From: Melieria omissa
Taxonomy: Eukaryota; Arthropoda; Insecta; Diptera; Ulidiidae
Reading direction: 5' to 3'
Length of the DNA: 64,000 nt
Assembly (NCBI GenBank): GCA_963971225.1
Contig: OZ020269.1
Span: 98,750,405 to 98,814,404, forward strand
Of this stretch, positions 45,836-56,228 are shown piece after piece. The notes under the pieces were generated by a model. It was not told the DNA's origin. It worked only from the letters and a program-made list of their open reading frames with translations, and ran no database searches. The first letter of the stretch is position 1. Each line of letters starts with the position of its first letter. A program made the translations under genes and the position numbers.

Positions 45836-45869
45836 ATTATAGAATCAAACCTGGTCATCCCCTAACTTA

Positions 45870-46060
45870 GGCCGGAATTCCATCAGCACAGTGGTTGCTG
45901 TGCCCACAGGATACTGCCCAATGGGGAGGCACGATTAAAGACTAGGGTTGCCACAAGGGTGGCGCCATACCAATGTGGTATCACAACGAGCCATTTCTTT
46001 CTGCTTGAGTGAGCTCTTCAGGAGAAGGCTGTCACTCCAACCTAAGCAACCTATAAAATC
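45870..46060 (+). repeat. Retrotransposon 3' untranslated fragment (R1/LOA-like)
   Basis: TGTGGTATCACAACGAGCC near 45978 and CCCAATGGGGAGGCACGATT near 45929 resemble the 3' tails found near 5810, 24070 and 52405. It lies between the two halves of the mariner pseudogene, so it may have inserted there. No protein part is visible, and the boundaries are approximate. Confidence 0.45.
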
Positions 46061-46334
46061 AATCTTTGATTCACTTGTTCTAAATTAAAGGAGATGTTCT
46101 TATTTAGAAAGTTACTAACTTTCATAAGGAATCTTAAACAGTTGTGGAGAAATTGCTGTAAGACGGCACAAACGGTGACCAAACCAAAACTGACGATCGG
46201 GAAGATTCTGCTCTGAGTTTGACGACGGCATCACCATCGACTCATGGATCATGTTAAAAAAGCCATCGCTCAGCTTTGCCCAATAGGAGAGGAATTGTGT
46301 TAAATCAGGACATCGCTAGACTACACACATAGAT

Positions 46335-46830
46335 ATTGACTCGCCAGAAGTTCCGGAAGCTTGGTTTGGAGGTTCTACTGCATTCAACTTATGATCCAGT
46401 CCTGGCACAAAGTGATTATCATCTGCTCCTGTCTATGATGAGTGACTCGCCAGAAGCTCCGGAAGCTTGGGTGGGAAGTTCTTATGCACCCAACTTATAG
46501 TCCGGACCTGGTACCAAAGGATTACCATTTCTCCTGTTTATGGCAACTGACTCGCTAGAAGCTCCGGGAACTTTTATGCATTCAATTTATAGTCCGGATC
46601 TGGCACCAAGTGATAATCATCTTTTCTTGTCTATAAAGAGTGATTCACCAGAAGTTCCACAAGCTTAGTTGGGAGGTACCAATTGCTTCTGCTTCTGTCT
46701 ATGTGAGTGATTTGCCAGAAGCTTTTGAGGCTTGATTGGGAGGTTGTTTCGGATCGGCACTAAGTGATTACTATCAGTTTCTGTCTACTTATAGTCCGGA
46801 CCTGGTACCAAGGTACCATTATCCTCTGTT
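46335..46830 (+). repeat. Tandem repeats of the mariner segment around the third catalytic Asp
   Basis: Units of about 70-110 bp start ACTCGCCAGAAGTTCCGGAA or close forms at about 46338, 46439, 46550, 46633 and 46706. Translated in the right frame, the better units give RQKFRKLG, then a SPDLAPSDYHL-like run (for example TATAGTCCGGACCTGGTACC, and CTGGCACCAAGTGATAATCA), which is the mariner motif holding the third catalytic aspartate. An ordinary transposase has this motif once. Here it occurs about five times, with deletions in some units. The array joins directly to the usual C-terminal part at 46831. Confidence 0.75.
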
Positions 46831-47010
46831 CCCATCTCTGGTCCGTGATTTTGGTGAAAAATTTACCTCAAGTAAAGCTCGTAAATACATCGACTGTCCC
46901 AGTTCTTTGCTTATATGGACAAAGCTTTCTATCAGAAAAGCAGAATGAAATTACCTTCAAAATGGCAAAAAGTTATGGAACAACTCGATGCATAGTTTAC
47001 ATAAATAGGA
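46831..47010 (+). pseudogene. Mariner transposase, C-terminal part, decayed
   Basis: After the tandem repeats the frames give VRDFGEKFTSS, ARKYIDCPSSL and then FLSEKQNEITFKMAKSYGTT. The last corresponds to the usual ending in which a short helix is followed by KWQKV and a Glu-Gln pair. Frames change and stops occur, so it is part of the same dead copy as 45411-45835. No 3' inverted repeat was identified. Confidence 0.6.
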
Positions 47011-49431
47011 ACATTCTTCTTCCTCTTCTTTCATACTTTTATTTCATTTTATTTGGGATCAGCTCCATGCCCTCTGGTCCTGTTTGGTTTCACTCTCAGA
47101 GACTATATGAAAGAGTCACAGTTAATCTTTCATATCGTTTCTGATCTTTCATGCAAAAATTATGAATTTCTACATCTTAGACACATGTTTTTCTTTTAAT
47201 AAAATAAAATTAAAAATTACAACACACATTTCTCTACATGATGTCCCAGTACACACATGAACCCAACTACTGACGATCACATGTCGTTCAGTCCACAACT
47301 GCGATCAACTTTACAACGTGTGGTTTCCTCGCCGGAAATGACCGCTGAAAGTACACCAATTAAAAGCTAAAAGTTATTACACCGCTTCGATACTGAAATT
47401 AGGATATTAAAAAGTAAACCGTCCACCAATTGCTGCACTTCGGTGCATGCGTCAATGCAGCATCGCGATAAGGAGCGCACGGAGCACACTCACTCACACA
47501 GACACACACGCACACCAGTGCAGCTCATAATTTATGCAATAATGATTATTATGAGCACTTGTGAATGTTTTGTGCCACATTCCGCAAATGGCAATTATTA
47601 TGGAAAAGCGGTACGTACGTGCAGCGTTGTCCGCTCGTTCGTTCGCTACGCTGCGGCTGCATGCGCCCGGGGGGCGATTTGTTGGCATTTCATGGTGGAC
47701 GAGGCGTTCGTTCGTTCGTTCGTTGGTTGGTTGGTTGGTTGTGTTTGGTTCATTCATTGCGTTTGGACCATCAATAAAATGAAGAATTTTATTAATTGTG
47801 TTGCACGTTTGTGGCATAATAAAAATGAATTAAATGCGGCGAGTGTCTGCGGCACAAACCGACACAACAAAACGCTGGCGACAGCGATGGCAATGCCAAG
47901 AAATGCAGAAGAAGAAGAAGAAGAGCATCGTAAAACAAAAAAGTGAAGAGCTGCACAGTAAAAGCAGCTAAGAATGCACTGCAACCGACAATAAGAAGAA
48001 TACAAAAATAACAACAACAACAACGCCAACAAGACAAACGACCAATAAAACATGGCACATGAACTGGACTTTTGAAGCGAGTGCGAGCGCTTGGAAAGCA
48101 CAGCAATCACAAAATCAGATTTGCAACACGACACGGACAACTAAAAACAACAACAAGAACAAACATAGCAAGTAGCAAACGACAGCAGCAACAACAATAT
48201 TAGCGCATGTTGGCAGCTTCGTTTGGCGTTTAATGGCACAATTGCTGCGGCCAAGTGACGCATGCGCGCCGTACTCGAGCTGATTGTTGTCGTTTTAATT
48301 GTTGTTGTTGTTGCGTATGGATCGCGTGCAAATTTAATAAATTGAAATTAAAATTGAGACAAAGTTGAAATATTTATTTCGATTTTTGTTGTTGTTGGTT
48401 ATGTTTCTGGTGGCTCTTTTGCTTCTTGTTCTTCTTTCTTTGTGTGTGCATCAAACTTGATGCTATTTGAAATTCTCAATTAAAAGGAATTTATGGCCTC
48501 AAATTAAACATGTTTGGTTGTGTTGTGGGTTGAGGGAGGAGGGGGCCGATTTCAATGATTTTAATTTTATGCAAAATTTTTGGCAAGATTTTAAATTTCG
48601 ATTCGAAATAAAGGTTGTTTTATAAAATGTGAGCTCTTCACTAAAAACAACAAGCTGGAGCCAAACAAATTATAGCAAATTATCAATTTTTTTTTAGTAA
48701 TCATTTCAATCATTAGTGGAGACTTTTACTGCTTCAGATTGTTGTCCCTAAGTTATAGAAAATACATTTGAACTACTGTACTGTCTATAGTGACAGTTCA
48801 TTCAGTAACTTAGGAATGCTTTACCTTTCTGGAAACAGTTCATTCACATTCGTAACCATTTTCAAGTGTAGATAATGCAACATCTTTATAGAAACTGGTT
48901 CACCAACCTGCCAACTAAAATCAACTTACCAACTAAAATCAACTCCGTATGGGACTTTACCAAGCGGACTACAGAGGGGATCCCTTGTCGTTCCCATGAA
49001 ATTCGTGCTTCAGAAGACATCAGACGTTTCAGTGTTTCGTTATCACTGCAGTCAACCTTCTAAGGACTCTCCGTTCAAGGTTAAGAACATTTCTGCCTTT
49101 GCTGCCCATTGATACCATGAATTCAGCCCGAGACTGCCTGCAGTTGCTTATCCCATTCCATCTATCACGGTGCACTTAAGTCACCCAACTGTGGTTCACA
49201 CCCTCGACCCTTGAATTGCTTAGTTCAATTCTTAGCTCAGGTCTAGAAAAGTTTTGTTTCGACCACATCTTAACTCGACCATTTGTCAGCTTATTTTGCT
49301 GCGTACCAAGATGTCCTCTCACCCACATCAGCGTTACCCTGTTACCTCAAGCACCTCTGTTCAGTTTCTGGACACATTCAAGAGCCGGTTTAGAGGTTAT
49401 CATTGTCTGCTTCTTGTATAATATTTAGTTG
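47011..49431. other. Non-coding DNA with simple repeats
   Basis: No supported gene. The strongest frame, 47443-47946 (167 codons), overlaps several others and consists of His-Thr, Arg-Ser-Phe-Val and Glu strings from repeats, so I do not accept it. TTCG then TTGG tetranucleotide runs lie at 47706-47741, a GAA run at 47907-47925, and CAA runs at 48011-48030 and 48300-48315. 48870-49430 is a more balanced stretch that may contain old retrotransposon DNA, but no motif is readable. Confidence 0.5.
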
Positions 49432-49640
49432 GCTTACTTAACTGGCCATAAGAATAAAGCCACAGTCTGCCTTACCGGATTACAGTCTGCCGCGAAAGTT
49501 TTCTCGAGGCGCCTCTGCTTTGCACGCGTCTTTTCCAGTTGGTCACACCAAGAGATAATAGGGCGTCCTCAACTTGGTCCTTTCATTGGAGACACAGTCT
49601 TCCTCTTGCCAGTCGATCTTTAACTACCTTATACGACACC
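49432..49640 (-). pseudogene. RTE-like element, 3' terminal fragment
   Basis: This stretch aligns with 52500-52680 in the same orientation: GCTTACTTAACTGGCCATAA, GGCGCCTCTGCTTTGCACGC, TGGTCACACCAAGAGATAAT, CAACTTGGTCCTTTCATTGG. On the minus strand it would encode the last residues of the RTE-like protein and its 3' untranslated end. It is cut on the 5' side close to where the next element begins. No function. Confidence 0.75.
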
Positions 49641-49644
49641 TGAT

Positions 49645-51153
49645 ACTAGTTAGGTGGTCCTAAGATTCAAATGGAAGGTAGCAAATGTTCAACCAGTTCC
49701 TAAAAAAGGCAAGACTACTGACCCTGCGAACTACCGACCTATAGCAATCTGTTCGGTGCTTTCTAAAGTAATGGAAAGCATTGTAAACTTCAACCTTGTG
49801 AAATATCTGGAGCACAATAGACTGCTAAGTGACCGCCAATACGGCTTCCGAAGACAACGATCGACGGGAGACCTTATGGCGGTACTCACCGAGAAATGGA
49901 ACCATAGCATTCTAAACCTCGGTGAAAGCAAGGTTGTTGCATTGGATATTTCCAAGGCCTTTGACCGGGTGTGGCATAAAGCACTCGTGTCAAAATTGAT
50001 CGCCTATGGTGTCGGTAGTACCTTCTCTCGTTGGATTACGAGCTTCCTCTATGATCGCTCTATTCGTGTTGTAGTAGACGGCATAGCCTCGGAAAAGCAT
50101 TCCCTTAGCGCGGGAGTGCCGCAGGGTTCGGTCCTTTCTCCAACCCTCTTCCTGATCTTCATCAACGACCTGTTGTCGTCGACGAAGAATCCCATCTACT
50201 CGTTTGCGGATGACAGCACCATTTGTCATTCATACTCTTTCACAAAGCGTCCCAGCTCTGTGGAGATTGAGAGAGAACGGCGCCGTATGAATGACACACT
50301 TAATAGCGACCTACATACAATCTCCAAGTGGGGTCAAGCGAACAGGGTCGATTTTAATCCCCGCAAGACCCAATGTTGCCTGTTATCCCACAAACGAGTT
50401 TCTCCACATCCCAACACATCCCTGGTTATGGGTGGTGTGGGTATTGCGGAATCGGCAGCTCTTGATGTTCTGGGCATGTCCATTAAGAACGATCTTCGTT
50501 GGAACGATCATATTTTTGGCGTGTCGAAAGAAGCAGCCAAGTGCCTCGGCTTCCTAAAGCGGTGCAAAAAATATTTCACTCCGTCTGATCTCCGCATTAT
50601 TTACACCACCTATATCCGACCTAAAATGGAGTTTAACTCGCACCTATGGGCGGGGGCTTCAAAAACCCATTTGGAGCTCCTGGACCGGGTGCAAAACCGT
50701 GCGATTAAACTTATAGGGGACAGTAGGGCATCCAGCTCTATTGACTCCTTAGAACATCGTCGAAACGTGGCATGTGTGGTGTTGTTTTACCGATACTTTT
50801 TCGGCAATTGCTCAGTGGAGATGAGCAGTTTGATGCCATCACTCCGGGTATTCCCACGGGCAACCCGTTTGAACACTGGCGCCCATGCATTCGTTGAAAC
50901 GATGTTCCAGCGCACTACGCATTACAGAGAAAGTTCGTTTCTGGCCCGCACAGCGCGGCTGTGGAATGGTCTCCCTGCGGATATTTTCCCCAGCACTTAT
51001 GATCTCGATGGGTTCAAGGCAAGAGTCCATAAACACTTCACTCATAACCCTATCTCCTAACCTTTATATCCTTCCTGAACCAACGCAATGCTTCGCATTA
51101 ATAGGGGTCATCCCCTGCGCGTTTGTTCCTGTTAAAAAAAAAAAAAAAAAAAA
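49645..51153 (+). mobile_element. Non-LTR retrotransposon, 5'-truncated, with poly(A) tail
   Basis: It starts inside the reverse transcriptase and ends in a run of 19 A at about 51135-51153, after a 3' untranslated stretch of about 75 bp. No target duplication was found. It sits between a fragment of an RTE-like element (left) and a remnant of an RNase H-type element (right). Confidence 0.8.
49654..51060 (+). CDS. Reverse transcriptase, 5'-truncated but uninterrupted (468 codons)
   Basis: The frame is open from the first bases of the element to the stop at 51060. Motifs in order: VANVQPVPKKG and NYRPIAICSVLSKVMESI (RT motifs 0-2), YGFRRQRST, VVALDISKAFDRVWH (first catalytic Asp), LSAGVPQGSVLSPTLFLIFINDL, SFADDSTICHS (catalytic FADD), NPRKTQCCLL, VLGMSIKNDLRW, then a thumb domain rich in Arg and a C-terminal region ending VHKHFTHNPIS. 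FADD replaces the commoner YADD. There is no RNase H and no cysteine cluster. It resembles the CR1/L2/Jockey group without RNase H, but not the 61490 family. The endonuclease is lost, and the GTG at 49654 is only where the frame is first seen, so no working protein is expected. The lack of any stop suggests a recent insertion. Confidence 0.8.
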   Translation: MVLRFKWKVANVQPVPKKGKTTDPANYRPIAICSVLSKVMESIVNFNLVKYLEHNRLLSDRQYGFRRQRSTGDLMAVLTEKWNHSILNLGESKVVALDISKAFDRVWHKALVSKLIAYGVGSTFSRWITSFLYDRSIRVVVDGIASEKHSLSAGVPQGSVLSPTLFLIFINDLLSSTKNPIYSFADDSTICHSYSFTKRPSSVEIERERRRMNDTLNSDLHTISKWGQANRVDFNPRKTQCCLLSHKRVSPHPNTSLVMGGVGIAESAALDVLGMSIKNDLRWNDHIFGVSKEAAKCLGFLKRCKKYFTPSDLRIIYTTYIRPKMEFNSHLWAGASKTHLELLDRVQNRAIKLIGDSRASSSIDSLEHRRNVACVVLFYRYFFGNCSVEMSSLMPSLRVFPRATRLNTGAHAFVETMFQRTTHYRESSFLARTARLWNGLPADIFPSTYDLDGFKARVHKHFTHNPIS

Positions 51154-51156
51154 TCC

Positions 51157-52480
51157 AAGCGTATCAAGAAAGCTACTACCGCCCTCTATACATGTAAAAG
51201 GGCCATCAGCAGAAGTTGGGTCTGAAACCACGTGCAGTACACTGGCACAGTAGTTATAACGCCTATTCTAATGTTTGGAGAGACAGTATGGTAGACAGTC
51301 GTGAGCAAACACGAGGCGTTCAAGGAGTACATGACCCAATTAAGTAAAGTTCAAAAAACGACGGCCTTGCTGATCACAGGCGCCATGAGAACCATGCCAT
51401 CCAAAGCACTGAACACTCTGCATCACTTGCTGCCCGTTGATGTCTACGGGGAGATCGAAGCGAGCTGCACAGCTGAGAGGCTCAATGCTATGATTCCCTG
51501 GACCAGAACTGAGATAGGTCACGCTTCTATTGTCAACAAGCTTCCGTTCTGGGCAACCGAAGATGACAACATAATCCTAAAAGCACTTCTCAAAGCATTC
51601 TACCGTACAAAAACCCCTCGAGCGACAGCTGGGAAAACCTTGAGCTTTTAGAAGAGGCCATCAAAACGGCCACTATCTACACACAGATCGTCGCAGGGTC
51701 TTTCAGGGCAAACTTACAGCCATCAGTCAGGCAGCCGCCTGCCTCCAAACAAATGTAATTTCCCGCAGGGACATCACCATTTACAGGGACAACCAGGCCA
51801 AAACAGCTCTCCACTGCCGCTTCTATAAACGAGATCTCCGAGTAGTACAACGAACACCATTACTGGGTCCCTTGCCCCAAGGACATAGAGAGAGCAGGCA
51901 GAGAGATACAATCAATTAATATCGTTGAAGAAAATGTCATTATACTCTCCACTTACAAGTTGAATCTGAAAAATGTCCATGTCGACAGAGCAAACACTAG
52001 ATGGCTCCAAGAAAAAACATGATACATTGTAAGACAGATTTGGCCCTCGATCGACCTGAGCAGATCCAGAGAATTGATCCTATTAAACAAACTCTCAATA
52101 GGGATTGTTGTAGGTATCATAACTGGACACTGTCCCATTGGTCAACACACCACAAGACTGGGTCTGCTGTATAACGATTGCTGCAAAAGCTACAAGAACG
52201 ACGACTACAAGGAACCTGTTCCGCACTTCTTCTGCAAATGCTCGGTTTTTGCGAAAACGCGCCTACGATTTTTGGGACAACATTTTTTCAGCTGCCTAGC
52301 AGATCTACAGAAGATAACCCCAAGCAGCATTAACAAATTAACCGAAGTTCCCAGACGACTCTCTCTCTCGCAGGACGTGTATAGGCAGAGTCATTCCCCA
52401 CGTGGTTGCATAATGGGCCACCAGGCCTAAATGATACCCCAGAGGCGGCCACTTAATCTATCTAGCTACCTTAGATCCAA
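51157..52480 (+). pseudogene. Non-LTR retrotransposon remnant: RT end, RNase H and C-terminal cysteines (I/R1/LOA group)
   Basis: ATTALYTCKRAIS near 51167 begins the RT thumb. 51301-51651 continues KVQKTTALLITGAMRTMPSK and LHHLLPVDVYGEIEAS, the same end-of-RT signature as at 4625-4680. RNase H follows in broken frames: VFQGKLTAI (Glu of the usual FQAEV replaced by Lys), then ITIYRDNQAKTAL, then a damaged WVP motif with its usual His lost. 52074-52430 gives IITGHCPIGQHTTRLGL and CKSYKNDDYKEPVPHFFCKC, the C-terminal cysteine region. The 3' untranslated end has CATAATGGGCCACCAGGCC near 52408. Frameshifts and lost catalytic residues make it a pseudogene. Confidence 0.85.
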
Positions 52481-52492
52481 ATACTCCTTTGC

Positions 52493-52925
52493 TTACTTAC
52501 TTACTTAACTGGCCATAACAACCCATTATCGGGTTACGGCCTGCAGCAGAACTTCCCTCTAGGCGTCTCTGCTTTGCGCGCGCCTTCTTCAGTTGATCAC
52601 ACCAAGAGATGACAGGGCCTCTTCAACTTGGTCCTTCCATCGGAGACACGGCCTCCCTCTTCGCTGTCGACCTCCAACCATCGCATCGAACACTTTTTTC
52701 GCCGCAGCTTCGTCGTCCATACGGTAGACATGACCGAGCCAGCGTAGCCGCTGGATGTTAATTCGCTGCGCTACATCCATGTCCTTATACAGCTCGTTAT
52801 TGATTCGTATACGATAGTCGTCACCAACACGTACAGGGCTGAAGATTTTGCGAAGTACCTTCCTCTCGAACACCCCAAGGGCCACTATGTCGTTTCGTGT
52901 CATTGTCCATGCTTCAGCGCCATAC
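52493..52925 (-). pseudogene. RTE-like element, 3' part with tetranucleotide tail
   Basis: On the minus strand a 104-codon frame runs from 52903 to 52589: TRNDIVALGVFERKVLRKIF, then RIRINNELYKDMDVAQRINI, LRWLGHVYRMDDEAAAKK and a GRRQRRGRPCLRWKDQVEEAL-like ending. This is the standard C-terminus of RTE-like and related reverse transcriptases. After about 80 bp of untranslated DNA it finishes in an (AAGT)n-type tail (plus strand CTTACTTACTTACTTA, 52493-52508). The 5' side is cut at about 52925, next to CTCCTCTGCAG. The same family occurs at 1-1365 and 49432-49640. No RT active site remains. Confidence 0.88.
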
Positions 52926-53118
52926 TCCTCTGCAGTTAGATTAAATAGAAAGTTAGGATATGTTAGATTTGAAAGCGTTAAAGATCCTGCTTAGGGTACA
53001 ATGGCCCCTTGGCAATAATACAAAGGGAAAAAGGAGAGAAAGAGAAAGGACCCAGACAATTTTCTGCATTGCCGCATTTTTATTTCTTCAAGTCCTTTCT
53101 TCCAATCCTTAAGAATAT

Positions 53119-53536
53119 TGTTACGAAAATGATTTCTCTAAGTACGTTTTGGATTGTGCTTGAAAATAAAACCACTTAAATTACTCAGCGCAAAACGCAG
53201 TTAGAAACCAAAAATCACTTTATTTACAAATTTACACTTGTCACTACTTTACACTACTACTATTGCATGTTTCCACTTTGCTGGCTTAAATTAGACTCAA
53301 CCCTCTACGCTGCACATTGCTGCTTTTTATACTTGTTTTCTTATCGCGCCGATTTTTCTTGCACATTCTAGTTGTACTCTCTATCTCGATTGTTCTAGCA
53401 CAGCTCATCACCTTCACGAACCATCCTTGCCATATCGGAGTTATAACCAACCGGCCGTACTCCAAAGTGCATGCCTAAAAGTATGCTTGGAAAAGCATTC
53501 ATGCATAGCACAGCAACAGAATGCCTCATCGTTACA
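53119..53536 (-). mobile_element. Solo LTR, 418 bp, Gypsy-like
   Basis: On the minus strand the sequence begins TGTAACGATGAGG and ends TTCGTAACA, so it has the TG...CA ends of an LTR within an imperfect inverted repeat (TGTAACGA/TCGTAACA). The interior has the expected order of signals: a TATA box (TATAAAAAGCA, plus 53321-53331) and 100 bp later a polyadenylation signal AATAAA (plus 53219-53224), followed by an R-U5-like stretch. Flanks ATAT (53115-53118) and ATTT (53537-53540) match in three of four bases, compatible with a 4-bp duplication. There is no internal coding region next to it, so recombination between two LTRs probably removed the body. The Gypsy label is an inference. Confidence 0.8.
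53321..53331 (-). promoter_or_regulatory. TATA box of the solo LTR
   Basis: TATAAAAAGCA on the minus strand stands about 205 bp from the LTR start and about 100 bp before the polyadenylation signal. It would have driven retrotransposon transcription toward lower coordinates. Activity today is unknown. Confidence 0.5.
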
Positions 53537-53702
53537 ATTTTAAGGCTGACTTCAGGGCGTTTCACATATGCCGAATAAGTGGCCCAAAGTTAACCAATCG
53601 TGGAGCGGAGGCCTAGAAACTGTTTTTGATAAATTTCTCACCGAATCTGAGTAGGTTGCCACTTCTTTGCTCGGCAATACATTCCAAGGAGGGGGACGAC
53701 GC

Positions 53703-53766
53703 GGCTTCAAGACGTCAGCTGTGTATCCAAGACGTCAGCTGTCTATCGAAGACGTCCGTGATCTAT
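53703..53766. repeat. Short minisatellite, about 20-bp units
   Basis: CAAGACGTCAGCTGTGTATC, CAAGACGTCAGCTGTCTATC and a changed third unit GAAGACGTCCGTGATCTAT follow directly. GACGTC is a palindrome. Confidence 0.85.
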
Positions 53767-53807
53767 AAAGCGCAGATCAGTGACACAACAAAAGCTCCAG
53801 GATCTTC

Positions 53808-53985
53808 CAGATGGCAAAGTTTTTTTTAATCCTTCCTATGGTAGACTCAAGTAGATGGTCGATTGTTTTTTATAATCCTTTCTATGGTAGATTCAAACAG
53901 ATGGCAGAGTTTTTTAATTCTTTCTATGGTAGCTTCAAAAAAATGGCAGATTTTTTTAATCCCTTCTATGGTAGATTAAAAAAAT
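53808..53985. repeat. Minisatellite, four units of about 42-46 bp
   Basis: Units carry CAGATGGCAGAGTTTTTTAA, TCCTTTCTATGGTAGATTCAA or close forms, at about 53810, 53855, 53900 and 53942. The frame at 53811-54122 repeats Met-Ala-(Lys/Glu/Asp)-Phe-Phe and Phe-Tyr-Gly-(Arg/Ser) through part of the array, but it starts inside a repeat unit, has no partner domain, and its last third is ordinary sequence, so I do not call a gene. Confidence 0.85.
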
Positions 53986-56220
53986 CAAATATTCAAAATG
54001 TTTACAAATTTTTCTATGCAACATTGCGTTTGGCGTTTCCATGCACACGCCACCGGATTCTCAGATTGCTCTCGAAAATGATTTTCTTCACACTCCAACT
54101 GCCTATTATTCACCTCATTTGATCCTTTTATCATTTCGCTCATTACGCTCATACACCAATGTTCCCCTCGAACTCGAAACTAAACGAGACAACAACAACA
54201 ACAAAGCGTCTGTAAAACAGCATAATGAGCACGTACGGGCCACCCTGCGCCTCAAACGTTTTCTATGCATCCTTGTGCGTCTGTTATCCTTTCACTTCAC
54301 GCACACACACACATTGCACAAAACGGGGTTGGCAAAAATTCATAATTAGTTCGCAATACCAACAACAACAACAACAGCGAACATGATTTTCGTGTTTCTA
54401 TATATATTTTTTACTCATTTTAATGATTTTTTGGTTTTGGTTTTTTTGTTGTTGCATGCCAATAATTTTGCGCTCCCCTTGTGCGCACAGTTCGACTTCG
54501 GTGCGTGCTCAATTGGGGAGTTTTGCAATTTGCACTGATGGTATGGTGGCGGCATTCGTATTTGTATTTCATTGTTGTTGTTGTTATTGTATTTTCCCTA
54601 ATTTAACAAAATTATGCTTGCGCCTGGCGCGTCATTATCCCTCAAGCAGCAGGCAGGCAGTCAGCCAGGCACAAAGGATTTGCAGGACATGGCGTGCACA
54701 TGCGGCCACCGGCCCCTTGTCCCTGGTCTGGTCCTTTTACTGTCCTGGCAACTGCTGCATGCATGCAAGCGAGTCATTTTCGATTTCATGTAATGTATTA
54801 AAACAAAAAAAAAATAGAAGCGGCAGAAATTTTGCAAAATCAGCAAAGCAACGTTCAAAGCGACTAAGGGGGTGAAGAAATAGAAATTACAAAAAAATAC
54901 TGCAAAAAAAATTGAATTCAAAAACAACGCAAATAATGCGAATGTGCGCTCATTACGGCGGCGCATTAAGCACACAAAGGCAAACGGCGAGCATTGGGGG
55001 CTTGAGGTGGTTTGGTGGTGGAAGAGGGGGAGTGAGGCAACTAAGTGGCGACGAAGTAGTCCAGTTGGCTGAGTGGAAGGGGTTAATTTATATTACAACA
55101 GGGGTTGGTCATGCGGTAATGACTTTAAATTGTTGTTGTTGTTGTGCTATAATAGCACGTTCACGTTTTATTATTGTTGTTCGTAGTCGTAGTCGTAATT
55201 ATGAGTTGTATTGGTATAAGTTGTTGTTGTTGTTATTACTTTTAGTGCGTGCACACGCAAATCTTATGCGCTCCTGCCAACAACCAATGCTTTATTTCCT
55301 TCCCTATTCAGGTTCTCTTCCCTTCTCAGCCACTCTCCCTCCCCGCCACCCTCCCTTCCTTTCCTCTCTTCCATTCCAATTCACTCTGCTTCACGCGCTG
55401 CCTTCATTCGACGTTCGCGCCTTGCCCACTGCTTTTAACTTTGTTTTGCTTTTAATGAATAAATCGAACAGAAAATATAAAAAAACAACAACAATAAAAA
55501 TAACACCAAACAACAATAACACCAACAATGGCACAATGAGTACATTTGAGTGCATTTCATTTGTTTTTGCAATGGTTTTTTATTGCATGTGTGCGTTTGT
55601 GTGTAGTGGTTATGTGTGTGTAATCGACTGTAATTTTAAGAAAATTACGCGATTTATTTCAACTCACCTACGCACACCGGTCGCCACCCACCGAACGCGC
55701 CGTCGTTGATAGTTTCACATTGCTGTCTGCTGTTGCAACACCAAATACCTCGAAGGTCCTTTTTCCACCCGTAACTCGTTGCTCATTTTTGCATAAATAA
55801 TTCTTCAATGACTTAATGTTATTGTTGTTGTTGTTGTTGTTGTGATTATTATAACTTTTGTTGCTGTTATTTTGGCATTTATTATTTTTCATTGTTACCT
55901 TTGACTGCGTAGTTGTTATTCATTTGCAATGATATTGTTGTTGTTGTTTTTGTTGTTGTTGCCAGCCCATATTCTTAATGCATTTATGTTTATTCTATTT
56001 ATGTTTATTCTTTATGTTTTACCTCCTTAAAAGTTTTGCAAGTAGTTTTCTTTCTTTAATTTCATCGATTTAAATTTTTCCAAATGAAATCACTTATTTT
56101 CTGTGCACCCTATAAGTGGTACTGGTCGAATGTGCAGAAGCTTTGAATTAATTACAAAATTTTTAACAGTAAGTTCGAAAATCATTAATGAATTAAAAAT
56201 GGAGTGTGGGGTGTTGGTAT
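53986..56220. other. Non-coding DNA; contains a long low-complexity open frame
   Basis: The frame at 54912-55709 is open for 265 codons, the longest outside a mobile element. It consists of Gly-Gly, Cys-Cys-Cys-Cys, Leu-Leu-Leu, Pro-rich and Thr/Asn runs coming from TTG, CT-rich and AAC repeats (55127-55150, 55219-55245, 55320-55390, 55480-55530). No domain or signal is recognisable. TTG runs lie also at 55822-55847 and 55934-55965. I do not call a gene. Confidence 0.5.
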
Positions 56221-56228
56221 CTACTCCA

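Noticed and set aside
47443..47946. Open frame of 167 codons
   Set aside because: Several other frames of 70-107 codons overlap it on both strands, and its content follows CA, TTCG/TTGG and GAA repeats.
54912..55709. Open frame of 265 codons, longest one not linked to a mobile element
   Set aside because: It is made of runs (Cys, Leu, Pro, Asn, Thr) created by TTG, CT-rich and AAC repeats, changes character every 30-50 residues, and has no recognisable domain.
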